Below, piece after piece: positions 25,602-34,959 of a stretch of 38,866 nucleotides of DNA. Origin of the DNA: HGM04593 sp045647745 (GTDB taxonomy: Bacteria > Bacteroidota > Bacteroidia > Bacteroidales > Bacteroidaceae). The stretch covers positions 1 to 38,866 of the forward strand of contig JAZRMQ010000068.1 in NCBI GenBank assembly GCA_045647745.1. The letters are read 5' to 3'. The translations under genes and the position numbers were made by a program. The notes under the pieces were generated by a model. It was not told the DNA's origin. It did not search any database and saw only the letters and a list, made by a program, of their open reading frames with translations. How positions within the stretch are numbered: position 1 is the stretch's first letter; every line of letters starts with the position of its first letter.

Positions 25602-26033
25602 ATGTCCCGAAAGAAATTACTAAAGTCACTGTTCAAAGAACCAACCTCGTCATCAACAAAATCAATGGTGCTACTTTTTGCACGCATCATTTTTGGGTTC
25701 CTGTTCCTCTCCCACGGCATTGCCAAGCTGCACACCTACGCCAACTTCCCCGATACATTCCCCAACCCAATTGGATTAGGCAGCACCCTATCACTATGGC
25801 TGGTGCTGTTTGCTGAGATTTTATGCGCAATAGGGTTCATTCTAGGCACCCTGTTCCGCCTTTGCCTCATACCAATGATTTTCACAATGTGCATTGCCTT
25901 CTTTATCATACACGCAGGAGACTCCTTGGCTGTGAGAGAACCGTCACTAATGTATCTCACAATCTTTGCGCTGCTATATATTACAGGCCCGGGCAAATAT
26001 TCCATTGACGGTATATTAAGAACTTTCCTATAA
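25602..26033 (+). CDS. DoxX-family membrane protein
   Basis: Membrane protein of 143 residues with four helices, DoxX family. The first helix carries LLFARIIFGFLFLSHGIAKL, the family signature, after a basic amphipathic N-terminus (MSRKKLLKSLFKEP) typical of Bacteroidales members; an alternative ATG (MVLLFAR) 21 codons in is less likely for that reason. Helices continue at about 62-80 (LSLWLVLFAEILCAIGFILG), 84-103 and 113-130. DoxX proteins are found in quinone- and thiol-linked redox functions; this one has no partner that would specify the substrate. It is separated from the SIMPL gene by a hairpin that abuts the start codon. Confidence 0.85.
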   Translation: MSRKKLLKSLFKEPTSSSTKSMVLLFARIIFGFLFLSHGIAKLHTYANFPDTFPNPIGLGSTLSLWLVLFAEILCAIGFILGTLFRLCLIPMIFTMCIAFFIIHAGDSLAVREPSLMYLTIFALLYITGPGKYSIDGILRTFL

Positions 26034-26073
26034 ACAGAACCCCGGGGCTGCGGTTGCAGCCCCGGGGTTCTGT
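26034..26073. terminator. GC-rich terminator between doxX and argF'
   Basis: An 18-bp perfect stem (ACAGAACCCCGGGGCTGC and its complement) with a 4-base loop GGTT between convergent genes; the right flank reads TCTCAAACATTTTATTTT. The long GC stem is the main evidence, as the T-run is interrupted. Confidence 0.8.
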
Positions 26074-26084
26074 TCTCAAACATT

Positions 26085-27041
26085 TTATTTTAATCCTTCA
26101 AGAATATTCTTCAGCACTACAGTAGCCGAAATTTCACGATTGGCAGCTTCAGGGATTACCAAAGAACGCGTGCTCTCAATAACCTCGTCGGTAACAATCA
26201 TATTGCGCCTAACCGGCAGACAATGCATAAAATAGGCATTATTAGTAACCGCCATCTGACGTTCACTAACAGTCCAATCGCGGTCGGTAGAGAGCACCTT
26301 TCCATAGTTGTCACCTGTATAAGCCGCCCAGTTCTTGGCATAAACAAAGTCTGCACCCTCAAAAGCCTTCATTTGGTCATACTCAACACGAGCTTTGCCA
26401 ACGAAAGAGGGGTCTAACTCATAGCCTTTAGGGTGAGTGATAACAAAATCATAATCGGCGGCATTCATCCACTCGGCAAAAGAGTTTGGAACAGCCTGTG
26501 GTAAAGCTTTAGGATGCGGTGCCCAAGTGAGAACTACCTTTGGGCGAGACGTTGTTTTATGTTCCTCAATGGTTATAAGGTCGGCAAAACTCTGCAACGG
26601 GTGACGTGTTGCAGCCTCCATTGAAAACACCGGGCGACCAGAGTATTTAATAAACTGATTAAGTATAACCTCATTGTAATCATCCTCTTTGCTCTCAAAA
26701 CGAGCAAAAGAGCGCACGCCAATCACGTCGCAATAACTGCCCATCACCGGGATTGCCTCGAGAATATGCTCGGGCTTATCGCCATCCATAATCACCCCAC
26801 GCTCAGTCTCCAATTTCCAAGCGCCTTGGTTAATATCAAGAACAATCACATTCATTCCAAGATTTAGGGCAGCCTTTTGTGTGCTCAACCTTGTGCGCAA
26901 GCTCGAATTAAAGAACACCATCATAAGAGTCTTATTCTTGCCAAGCTCGCAATATTTAAAGCGGTCGGCCTTTATCTCAAAAGCCTCATCGAGAGCCTTT
27001 TTAAGGTCGCATATATCATTTACTGATGTAAAGTTTCTCAT
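26085..27041 (-). CDS. argF': N-succinylornithine carbamoyltransferase (SOTCase), arginine synthesis
   Basis: Carbamoyltransferase of 318 residues that carbamoylates an acylated ornithine, the route used in Bacteroidales instead of the ornithine reaction. The carbamoyl phosphate motif is SLRTR (47-51); HPLQ (147-150) and HCLPVRR (273-279) are also present. Residue 90 is Pro (GDKPEH). From the published comparison of the Bacteroides fragilis enzyme, Pro at this site marks succinylornithine preference, whereas Glu marks acetylornithine enzymes, so I call SOTCase. The tamB gene ends 28 bases upstream on the same strand, so tamB-argF' may share a transcript, or argF' may have its own promoter within tamB. 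Confidence 0.9.
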   Translation of the reverse strand: MRNFTSVNDICDLKKALDEAFEIKADRFKYCELGKNKTLMMVFFNSSLRTRLSTQKAALNLGMNVIVLDINQGAWKLETERGVIMDGDKPEHILEAIPVMGSYCDVIGVRSFARFESKEDDYNEVILNQFIKYSGRPVFSMEAATRHPLQSFADLITIEEHKTTSRPKVVLTWAPHPKALPQAVPNSFAEWMNAADYDFVITHPKGYELDPSFVGKARVEYDQMKAFEGADFVYAKNWAAYTGDNYGKVLSTDRDWTVSERQMAVTNNAYFMHCLPVRRNMIVTDEVIESTRSLVIPEAANREISATVVLKNILEGLK

Positions 27042-27069
27042 AATTATATATTAGGTATAAGTTTTTTTG

Positions 27070-30000
27070 TCATTCACTCTTTTCGTCAACCACACCAGCC
27101 TCATCAACAGAAGGCTCAACATTTTGCTTAACCTCTTTTTTATCACTCTTTTTCTTGCCCCACCATTTCCAACGGTCAAACTCAAAAAGAATAGATGTAC
27201 CAACACCCTGTGTCGTGAGGTCGGTTTTTGAGAAATAGCGGTCATTTGTCTTGCTGTAAGCCTTTATATTCCAATTATAATTAGGACTCAACAACCACAG
27301 CAGCTCAAAATCACCAATAAAGTTTCGGTTGGCTATTGGATTTTCACGATAACCAAGATTACCATTTATCTGCAAACGATTATCGAGCAAGCGACCACGT
27401 AGCATACCCTCTACCTCCACACTGTTCCAACCACGTTCACTGGTAGAGATATTTCCCGAAATATCCCAATTTCCATCGTTGATAATTTTGCCGAGCATAT
27501 TATTTAGTTGCCCGGATATTGTGTTAGAAATAAAAGACTCCACGGCCGTTGAGGTATTTGTGTCACCACCCTGCGCGGCATTTGTATCGAATGTATAGAA
27601 CTTACCCACACCCAAAAGATACACAAACTGCATATTCTTTTGGTCGGGAGTACTGGCCACACTCGCCAACAACTCCCTCTCCTCTTCACTGCCCTCGGGA
27701 AGTTCAAGGTCAAAAGCAAGATCGGGCGATTCAAGGCTGCCGGTAACATTCATAACACAATTAACCTTCACCGTCTTGCGCTTGGCAATCTCGGTTGTAA
27801 GGTCACTGAGCGATGCCGAGGGAACAAGATATTTTGCCTTCAGATTAAGTTCGGCCTTGTAGGGGTCGCCATTAAAAACAAGAGTACTACCCTTAGAAAT
27901 ATCGAAGACCTTTGGAAACACATCCTGAATAGTAAATTTATATGTTCCACGCGCCAGATTAAGATGGCCTTTCATACTAAAGCCAGTCTTGTCGTTATAA
28001 ATAGCATTTATCGGGCCGTTACCATAGAGGCTTATATAGTCATCGGTCTGCAAGTTAGTGTACACCTTCAGCTCCAATGCATCATTCACATCAAGCATAA
28101 AGTCGAGCGTAAGCTTGCTAGCAGTTTTGTTATAAGAATCATTTGCAACAACAGATTGCACCGGCTCGGGCTCTTTCTTTTTTCGTTTGCTATTATCGGT
28201 GAAAGTAATAAAACTATTATCACGTGCTCCGCTTGTCTCATTTGAGTTGTAGACAAAACGTGAACCGGGCATACTCTTCATATTTGCCTTGAGCAGAAAA
28301 CCTGTATCGTCACTTTTTATCAACGCGTCACCCGTAGCAAACACCGTGCCGTAAAATGGTAACGAGCCAAAATCATCAGTGTCATAAACAAGCATCTCAT
28401 CGGCCTTAATATTGAAATTACAGGTCCAATTTCCCAAATTCTTATGCGTCAAAGGGCCAGATATCACACCTCTGTTACCGTATCTATCATATAATTTTGT
28501 ATTATCAAAGGCCATAATACCCCTTGAAAAATACATAGAATCACCAGTAAAATAGTATCTCGTATTGTTAGCATTAACCTTTGCCGAACAGTACATTGCA
28601 ACGGCACCCTCAAGGTCTACCGCGCGCCATTTACCATTTAGATGCACTCTTCCGCTGCCGCTACCGTCAACATCCGACAAGAACGCCTGCAACTTTTTAT
28701 TGAGGAAAGCCACATTCAAATTGTTGGCATCAATCATCAACGTTATCGTATCATTTGGCTGTGACAAAAAGCCTTTCACTGTTGATTTTTCATTCTCGCT
28801 ATTGTATATACCAGCATCAAGCACAATGCTTTTTGTCTTATCCTCCCAGCCCACATAAATATCACCCAAGCCAAGGTCGGCACCATCAATGCTGAAATTA
28901 TCTACATTCAAGCGACCACCCGCATTTGGTGCAGAAAGCACCCCTGTCAGATGCGCTGTACCGGTAGCCTTGCCACCAAAATCCAATATGCGGAAGTTGA
29001 TGAAGTCAAAGACCGTTGCCACATCAACATTTTTCAAATATGCATTAAGGCTGTCGCTCTGCTCCTTACCCAGAACACCCTCAATCCTCAATTCTTGCCT
29101 ATCACTAGACAGGCTGATATTCTCGACAAGCAGATTATCGGTCTTTCCCGAAATGCTACCTTCGCCAATATACCACACCTTGTTCTTGTGTATCAGACTA
29201 TCCTGATGAATTTTTGCCGTAAGTTCAAGCTCGCGGTCATCATTGCGACTGAAAGCTGCGTCCATACGCACCATACCCATCATAGCGTCCTCTGCCTTAA
29301 AATTGTTCCAGTTGACAAGACCTCTGATTTTGTTAGATGCAACGTTTGCGTTAAGCCTCACCACAATATCCTCTTCCAAATTATTGTAGTCAAACTCCTT
29401 GACATTTTTTACCAAAGGTTTATTGAATTGAACATTGAAATCAAGCCCTTTCTCGCTCGATTTTCCGGCAACGGTGAGCGAACGCACCAAACCTCCATTA
29501 AGCTCTATTTTGTTTATTGAAGCATCTATCGTAAAGATATTTTCGCGTTCGTTGAACACACCATTTATGCGCGAAGGCTCGAGCACCGTCAATGGGAGAT
29601 TGAGAATATTTGTCAACGGTGTGCTGTTTTTGATAGAAACATCGTAATAAAAATCATTGGTCGACAACGAATAGACCTCTTCGGGTTCAATTTCCAATAC
29701 CGGCAGATGAGATTTCAAGGTAGCCGTCAAGCTATTCAAAATCTTTTTGAAATCAAAATCGCCATAAATACTTGCGCTAGCAAAATCTGAATTAACCACA
29801 AAAAGCCTATCGTCACCGGCCTTGTTGTCGCTGACATAAAAATTACGAACAAAGGTTGTATCGTCATTGCTGACCAATGACAAATTATCTATCTTGGCAT
29901 TCACTATTGTCTTGCCGGCGCCATAATCAATATACTCACCATTCAAGCCAAAAGCAAAATCCTGCACATTTTCACCATCAAGCAGATTCAAGTTCGCAGG

Positions 30001-31482
30001 TGTAAACTTATCGGCTCTCAACATCAATTTCAGCAATCTATCATCGACTCTGCTGTATTTTGCCGTAAGTTGCATTCTTGCATTAGGGTCATCGGCAGCA
30101 ATCTTTGCAGCTATTCCATCGGCTGTAAACTTTCCGTTAAAATCAATGGGTTCATACTCATAATCGTTGTAAACAAGATTAAGTATCCGGCCACTCACAT
30201 TGGCATAATCGTCAACATCGTTGATATTACCCTTTGCATCAACATTCACCTCGCACTCCTCGAGTCTGTCAACCCCGGTGAGCAGCCCTAAATTCAAATC
30301 TGTACCACTTGCCGACAACGTATAAAGACCATTTGTCCTCAAAGAGCCGTCAACAGCAACAGAGCCACTATTGCAACTGACCCAAGCCTTGCCACCAACA
30401 GCCTCTTTATCAAACTGCACATCAGCCTTGACAAATGTATCGCCCAACCTCTCGGCAATATCATAATTCAACGAATCGAGATTAGCCAATGCTAAAAACG
30501 TTGTTGCAATATCCTTGTTCACAAAACATTCATCAACAATCAAGCGCCCTTTTCTTTGCTCAGCAAAAGGAGCTGAAAGCACAATTTTTGCTTTTGCGCC
30601 AAAACTGTCATCTGTTGCAACTGTCGAAATATCTGCATCAATGCTATCTTTGCTATAATATCCATCCAAGCTAAATTCAAACGGAGAGATACCCTTCTTC
30701 ACTGCACCCACAAAAGGCACTAAATCATCGGGAGCAAAGCAACTGCTTTTAATGCAACCGGCCAAAATTATATCGCTGAACGTACTATCGGCAGAAATCT
30801 CAATTTTATCAGCAGTGAGGTTGCTTGCCGGAGTTCTGAGGCTGAGATTATTCAAATAAAAATTATTCCCCTCTCTAACAACACGAGCCCTCAGTCTGTC
30901 AACACTCAGGCCGCACTGCTCCTTGCCACCGATAGAACGAATATTGAGGTCAAGCTCATCACCGCGCAATTTCTTTAGCGAAAGATTGCACGCAAAATCG
31001 TTCACAAGAATGTGATAAGGGTCAAACTTTGCACTATCACGTACCTCGCTGAGCACGTCGTAAGAGAAAAGGCCATCATACACCAGCAACTGGTTTATGC
31101 GTAAATCTATTTTGGATTTTTCATCTTTTTTATTGCCGTTCAGAATATCTACAAGATATTGAATATTCAACTCACTCTCGGGCGTAGCGCGACTCAACCG
31201 AATTTCGGGTGCAGCAAACACCAAAGTATTCACTCTCACTTCTCCGTCCAACAGTCTCTTTGTCTGCAGATATACACGAGCCTCATCGGCACAAACAATA
31301 GTGTCGCCGGCAAGGCCAAGCAGTGTAACGCTCTTCAAACGAACGTCGTTCAAGCTGCGCACCTCGACCTCTTTTACATCGAGCGGAATACCATATATAT
31401 CGGTTATCTCAGCAGAGACATACGAAGCCAAACGATGCTTGACAGCATCGAGCCTCATAGACATTAACAGCAGAAACAACAA
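27070..31482 (-). CDS. tamB: TamB-like protein (AsmA/DUF490 family), start uncertain
   Basis: Very long protein (about 1470 residues) predicted to span the periplasm as a beta-taco or bridge-like lipid transport or translocation factor of the TamB group. Nearly the entire length is repeated beta-strand sequence with weak repeats. The C-terminal DUF490 region is clear (LNNMLGKIINDGNWDISGNI, VEGMLRGRLLDNRLQINGNLGY, GVGTSILFEFDRWKWWGKK), followed by a lysine- and acid-rich tail. The coordinates use TTG 31482. In frame upstream, codons to ATT 31530 encode IKFFKYIFGSVAVVAV, which completes an N-terminal membrane anchor, and no ATG lies between the upstream TAA and residue 7; the true start may be that ATT (see finding). 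A BamA/TamA partner is not in the window. Confidence 0.85.
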   Translation of the reverse strand: MLFLLLMSMRLDAVKHRLASYVSAEITDIYGIPLDVKEVEVRSLNDVRLKSVTLLGLAGDTIVCADEARVYLQTKRLLDGEVRVNTLVFAAPEIRLSRATPESELNIQYLVDILNGNKKDEKSKIDLRINQLLVYDGLFSYDVLSEVRDSAKFDPYHILVNDFACNLSLKKLRGDELDLNIRSIGGKEQCGLSVDRLRARVVREGNNFYLNNLSLRTPASNLTADKIEISADSTFSDIILAGCIKSSCFAPDDLVPFVGAVKKGISPFEFSLDGYYSKDSIDADISTVATDDSFGAKAKIVLSAPFAEQRKGRLIVDECFVNKDIATTFLALANLDSLNYDIAERLGDTFVKADVQFDKEAVGGKAWVSCNSGSVAVDGSLRTNGLYTLSASGTDLNLGLLTGVDRLEECEVNVDAKGNINDVDDYANVSGRILNLVYNDYEYEPIDFNGKFTADGIAAKIAADDPNARMQLTAKYSRVDDRLLKLMLRADKFTPANLNLLDGENVQDFAFGLNGEYIDYGAGKTIVNAKIDNLSLVSNDDTTFVRNFYVSDNKAGDDRLFVVNSDFASASIYGDFDFKKILNSLTATLKSHLPVLEIEPEEVYSLSTNDFYYDVSIKNSTPLTNILNLPLTVLEPSRINGVFNERENIFTIDASINKIELNGGLVRSLTVAGKSSEKGLDFNVQFNKPLVKNVKEFDYNNLEEDIVVRLNANVASNKIRGLVNWNNFKAEDAMMGMVRMDAAFSRNDDRELELTAKIHQDSLIHKNKVWYIGEGSISGKTDNLLVENISLSSDRQELRIEGVLGKEQSDSLNAYLKNVDVATVFDFINFRILDFGGKATGTAHLTGVLSAPNAGGRLNVDNFSIDGADLGLGDIYVGWEDKTKSIVLDAGIYNSENEKSTVKGFLSQPNDTITLMIDANNLNVAFLNKKLQAFLSDVDGSGSGRVHLNGKWRAVDLEGAVAMYCSAKVNANNTRYYFTGDSMYFSRGIMAFDNTKLYDRYGNRGVISGPLTHKNLGNWTCNFNIKADEMLVYDTDDFGSLPFYGTVFATGDALIKSDDTGFLLKANMKSMPGSRFVYNSNETSGARDNSFITFTDNSKRKKKEPEPVQSVVANDSYNKTASKLTLDFMLDVNDALELKVYTNLQTDDYISLYGNGPINAIYNDKTGFSMKGHLNLARGTYKFTIQDVFPKVFDISKGSTLVFNGDPYKAELNLKAKYLVPSASLSDLTTEIAKRKTVKVNCVMNVTGSLESPDLAFDLELPEGSEEERELLASVASTPDQKNMQFVYLLGVGKFYTFDTNAAQGGDTNTSTAVESFISNTISGQLNNMLGKIINDGNWDISGNISTSERGWNSVEVEGMLRGRLLDNRLQINGNLGYRENPIANRNFIGDFELLWLLSPNYNWNIKAYSKTNDRYFSKTDLTTQGVGTSILFEFDRWKWWGKKKSDKKEVKQNVEPSVDEAGVVDEKSE

Positions 31483-31770
31483 AACGGCTACTACTGCAAC
31501 TGAACCGAATATGTATTTGAAAAATTTAATGGTGCAACAATTAATTTATATTCACATCCACGGCACAACGGAGCGCCGCATTAAAGTTGATGCGAATATA
31601 CTCTTTTTATGCGATAAAAACGCTCTTTTTGACAAAAAAAACACACACAGTTCGACGTTTTATCCAACAACATTCAAAAGCAGCCGACATATTTGTAAAA
31701 AAATAACCACAAACGCGTTTTTTTCACCATTACAGCCTGTTTTTTATTTTAAAAAACGGAGCAAAATCAT

Positions 31771-31778
31771 TAACTTTG
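31771..31778 (+). promoter_or_regulatory. Promoter -7 box of the SLC13 permease gene
   Basis: TAACTTTG fits TAnnTTTG exactly and lies 38 bases before the start codon; about 20 bases upstream the sequence is T-rich (TTTT, 31747-31750) but without a G. The rest of the 286-base gap between the tamB anchor and this gene is A+T rich, with no gene seen. Confidence 0.6.
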
Positions 31779-31816
31779 CAAATTATTGAATATAACAAAA
31801 AACAAGATATTTTTTT

Positions 31817-33661
31817 ATGATAGAGACATTGGTTATTCTGCTCTTGACAATGGTATTTTTCATCACCGGAAAGATACGCTCGGACATTGTTGCACTGTGT
31901 GCTCTTGCAGCACTTATTGTTTTGGGAATACTCACGCCCGAAGAGGCACTTGCAGGTTTCTCGAACACCGTTGTCATAATGATGGTGGGACTCTTTGTAG
32001 TGGGAGGAGCAATATTCCAGACAGGACTGGCAAAAATGATAAGTTCTAAACTAATGCGCCTTGCCGGCAACAGCGAGAGCCGCCTTTTTATACTAGTGAT
32101 GGTGGTAACCTCGCTTATGGGCGCTTTTGTGAGCAACACCGGTACCGTCGCCATTATGATACCCATCGTGGTGAGTATGGCAATGAGCGTAAAGATGAAT
32201 CCCAGCCGCCTGCTTATGCCGTTGGCTTTTGCCAGCAGTATGAGCGGTATGATGACACTCATTGGTACACCACCCAACCTTGTCATCAACGAAGAGCTCA
32301 TCAGCAAAGGCTACGAAGGCCTTGGTTTCTTCACATTCCTGCCGGTCGGCCTTATATGCGCCTTTGTAGGCACAATAATCCTGCTTCCACTCAGCAAGAA
32401 ATATCTCTCAAAGCCCGGTTCGCTGAGCAGCAAAAGTGCCAGCAGCGCAAAATCTCTAAAAACACTTGTCAAAGAGTATGGAATCGCCAATAACCTTCAC
32501 AAAGTGCAGATAACCTCAAATTCACTTGCCATAGGCAAGATGATTGGAGAGCTCAATATCAGAAAAGAATATAGCCTTAACATTATAGAGGTTCGACACA
32601 TTGAAAGAGGGCAACGCAATCTGCTCACAAAGACAGTTGTACAGCAGGCAGCCGACTCCGATACTATGCTCCGCGCCGATGATATTCTTTACATCTCGGG
32701 AGCCGAGGAGTTGGTAAAAAGATTTGTAAGCGACTACAACCTTGAGCTGATTGCGGAAAACGAGACAAGCAAGCTCGATTTTTACGATATCGGTGTTGCC
32801 GAAATTGTGTTAATGCCATCATCATCAGTCATCAACAAGACCATAAAAGAGGTGGAGTTCCGCACAAAATACAATGTCAGCGTCTTAGGAATATGCCGAA
32901 AGAACAACTACATTTTGCAAGGCCTTGCCGATGAGACAATACACACAGGCGACGTGCTTCTAGTGCAAGGCACTTGGAGCAATATTGCCAACCTTGAAAA
33001 AGAGACCACCGAGTGGATTGTTGTCGGCCGCCCGCTTGAGGAGGCTGCAAAGGTAACCCTCGACTACAAAGCACCAGTTGCCGCCACTATAATGTTGGCA
33101 ATGATTGCCGTGATGGTTTTTGATTTTATCCCCATAGCTCCGGTGACTGCAGTTATCCTTGCTGGCCTGCTGATGGTTCTCACCGGCTGCTTCCGCAATG
33201 TCGAAGCCGCATACAAGACCATTAATTGGGAAAGCATCGTGCTGATTGCGGCAATGATGCCACTATCCACCGCTCTGCAAAAAACCGGAGTATCAGAGTG
33301 GATTTCACAATCATTGGTAACAACACTTGGCGACTATAATCCAATGGTGCTACTTGCTGCAATATACTTTACAACGTCGTTCTTGACAATGTTCATAAGC
33401 AACACTGCAACGGCAGTGCTTATGGCACCAATGGCAATGAGTTGTGCACAGTCGCTTGATGTAAGCCCTGTTCCCCTACTCTTTGCCGTAACATTGGGAG
33501 CAAGCCTCTGCTTCGCTTCGCCATTCTCAACGCCACCCAATGCTTTGGTTAAACCAGCCGGGCAATACACCTTCTCGGACTATATAAAAGTCGGCCTACC
33601 ATTGCAGATAATTTTGGGCATTGTAATGATATTCGTTCTGCCCCTATTATTCCCCTTTTAA
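31817..33661 (+). CDS. SLC13 (DASS) family permease with two RCK_C domains
   Basis: Inner-membrane transporter of 614 residues. Two membrane blocks (about 1-200 and 410-612) have the SLC13 signature loops: SNTGTVAIMIPIV and LIGTPPNLVINE in the first half, and SNTATAVLMAPMAM and SPFSTPPNALV in the second. Between them, about 220-315 and 325-405, are two RCK_C (TrkA-C) domains: SLAIGKMIGELNIR with DDILYISGAEELVKRF, and SSSVINKTIKEVEFRTKYNVSVLGI with GDVLLVQG. Such proteins carry divalent anions, such as sulfate or dicarboxylates, with Na+; the RCK_C domains probably regulate them. The substrate cannot be told. It has its own promoter and ends 68 bases before the sigma-54 activator. Confidence 0.88.
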   Translation: MIETLVILLLTMVFFITGKIRSDIVALCALAALIVLGILTPEEALAGFSNTVVIMMVGLFVVGGAIFQTGLAKMISSKLMRLAGNSESRLFILVMVVTSLMGAFVSNTGTVAIMIPIVVSMAMSVKMNPSRLLMPLAFASSMSGMMTLIGTPPNLVINEELISKGYEGLGFFTFLPVGLICAFVGTIILLPLSKKYLSKPGSLSSKSASSAKSLKTLVKEYGIANNLHKVQITSNSLAIGKMIGELNIRKEYSLNIIEVRHIERGQRNLLTKTVVQQAADSDTMLRADDILYISGAEELVKRFVSDYNLELIAENETSKLDFYDIGVAEIVLMPSSSVINKTIKEVEFRTKYNVSVLGICRKNNYILQGLADETIHTGDVLLVQGTWSNIANLEKETTEWIVVGRPLEEAAKVTLDYKAPVAATIMLAMIAVMVFDFIPIAPVTAVILAGLLMVLTGCFRNVEAAYKTINWESIVLIAAMMPLSTALQKTGVSEWISQSLVTTLGDYNPMVLLAAIYFTTSFLTMFISNTATAVLMAPMAMSCAQSLDVSPVPLLFAVTLGASLCFASPFSTPPNALVKPAGQYTFSDYIKVGLPLQIILGIVMIFVLPLLFPF

Positions 33662-33704
33662 GTAAAAAAACTGCCAAAATTGCCTATATTTCCCAATTAA
33701 TCAG

Positions 33705-33712
33705 TAATTTTG
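33705..33712 (+). promoter_or_regulatory. -7 box of the sigma-54 activator operon
   Basis: TAATTTTG fits TAnnTTTG exactly and ends 17 bases before the start codon, so the leader would be about 13 bases. The upstream TTG (about 22 bases away) is a weak -33. Confidence 0.5.
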
Positions 33713-33729
33713 TCAGCAAATAGAAGAGT

Positions 33730-34959
33730 ATGAATTTAGTCGACGTACAAAAGGTAAAGCAGCAATTCGGTATAATAGGCAACGACCCTGCGCTGCTGCG
33801 AGCAATAGACACCGCCATTCAGGTGGCACACACCGACCTATCTGTGCTGATAACCGGAGAAAGCGGTGTCGGCAAAGAGTTTTTTCCTAAGATTGTGCAC
33901 ACAAACAGCGTGCGCAAGCACGGAAAGTATATTGCCGTAAACTGCGGAGCTATCCCCGAGGGCACCATAGACTCCGAATTATTTGGACACATAAAAGGAG
34001 CATTCACCGGTGCTGTCAACGAACGCAAAGGCTACTTTAGCGAGGCCGATGGCGGAACAATTTTCCTTGACGAGGTTGCCGAGTTACCATTGTCGACACA
34101 AGCTCGTCTGCTGCGCGTGCTAGAGAACGGAGAGTTCATCAGAGTAGGTTCGTCAGACGTTGAAAAGACAAATGTCCGCATTGTTTGTGCAACCAACGTA
34201 AACCTCACCGAAGCCATCGCCGACGGCCGCTTCAGAGAGGACCTTTATTATCGTCTCAGCACCGTACCCATCAACATTCCCCCACTGCGCAAACGCGGAG
34301 ACGACGTTGTGTTGCTTTTCAAAAAATTCTCAATGGATTTTGCAGGAAAATACAACGTGCCCAAGATTCAGCTCGACGAAAGCGCCAAAAGAGCCATTGC
34401 AGAATACTCTTGGCCCGGCAATATTCGCCAACTGAAAAACATTGCAGAGCAGATATCTATCTTAGAACTGAACCGCGAGATTGACAGCGAAGTAGTTTCG
34501 CGCTATTTACCCAAAGAGCAAAAGAACCACCTTCCCACAATCGCCGGACACAAGAACGAAGGCAAGACTTTTGAAAGCGAGCGCGAAATCCTATACAGCG
34601 TGCTATTTGATATGCGCCGCGATATTACCGAGCTAAAAAAACAGATAGAAATCCTGCGCTCGTCACAAGAGAACAGCAAGAACGATACAACATTTTACAC
34701 AGAGGCCAACGAAGTGCCGGTTGTGCAGCATCAGCTACAATCGTCGTACCACATACAACCCGCACAAGTTCACTACGAGCCTGTTGAAAATGTTGTCGAC
34801 GAATATATTGAAGAGGCATTGTCGCTCGATGATGTTGAGAAAAAGACCATACTGCTTGCGCTCGAAAGAAACAAAGGCAAACGCCGACACGCTGCAAAAG
34901 AGCTAAATATCTCGGAGCGCACATTATACCGAAAAATAAAAGAATATGGCATTGAATAA
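33730..34959 (+). CDS. Sigma-54-dependent activator without a receiver domain
   Basis: Bacterial enhancer-binding protein of 409 residues. The AAA+ domain starts near residue 14 and has Walker A GESGVGKE (43-50), the sigma-54 contact loop GAFTGA (90-95), Walker B GGTIFLDEV (108-116), and FREDLYYRLSTVPINIPPLR. Residues about 275-355 are a linker with a coiled coil (RRDITELKKQIEILRSSQ) and a low-complexity QH-rich part. The C-terminus (about 365-409) is a Fis-type helix-turn-helix (RRHAAKELNISERTLYRKIKEYGIE). There is no N-terminal receiver, PAS or GAF domain, so the protein is not controlled by a phosphorelay in cis. It overlaps lptE by 14 bases and heads an operon with lptE, a TPR gene and secG, as I recall in other Bacteroidales. 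Confidence 0.92.
   Translation: MNLVDVQKVKQQFGIIGNDPALLRAIDTAIQVAHTDLSVLITGESGVGKEFFPKIVHTNSVRKHGKYIAVNCGAIPEGTIDSELFGHIKGAFTGAVNERKGYFSEADGGTIFLDEVAELPLSTQARLLRVLENGEFIRVGSSDVEKTNVRIVCATNVNLTEAIADGRFREDLYYRLSTVPINIPPLRKRGDDVVLLFKKFSMDFAGKYNVPKIQLDESAKRAIAEYSWPGNIRQLKNIAEQISILELNREIDSEVVSRYLPKEQKNHLPTIAGHKNEGKTFESEREILYSVLFDMRRDITELKKQIEILRSSQENSKNDTTFYTEANEVPVVQHQLQSSYHIQPAQVHYEPVENVVDEYIEEALSLDDVEKKTILLALERNKGKRRHAAKELNISERTLYRKIKEYGIE

Noticed and set aside
25571..25816. Second plus-strand frame overlapping the doxX start
   Set aside because: It overlaps the DoxX frame, has a polar, His/Pro-rich translation with no domain, and begins within the hairpin.
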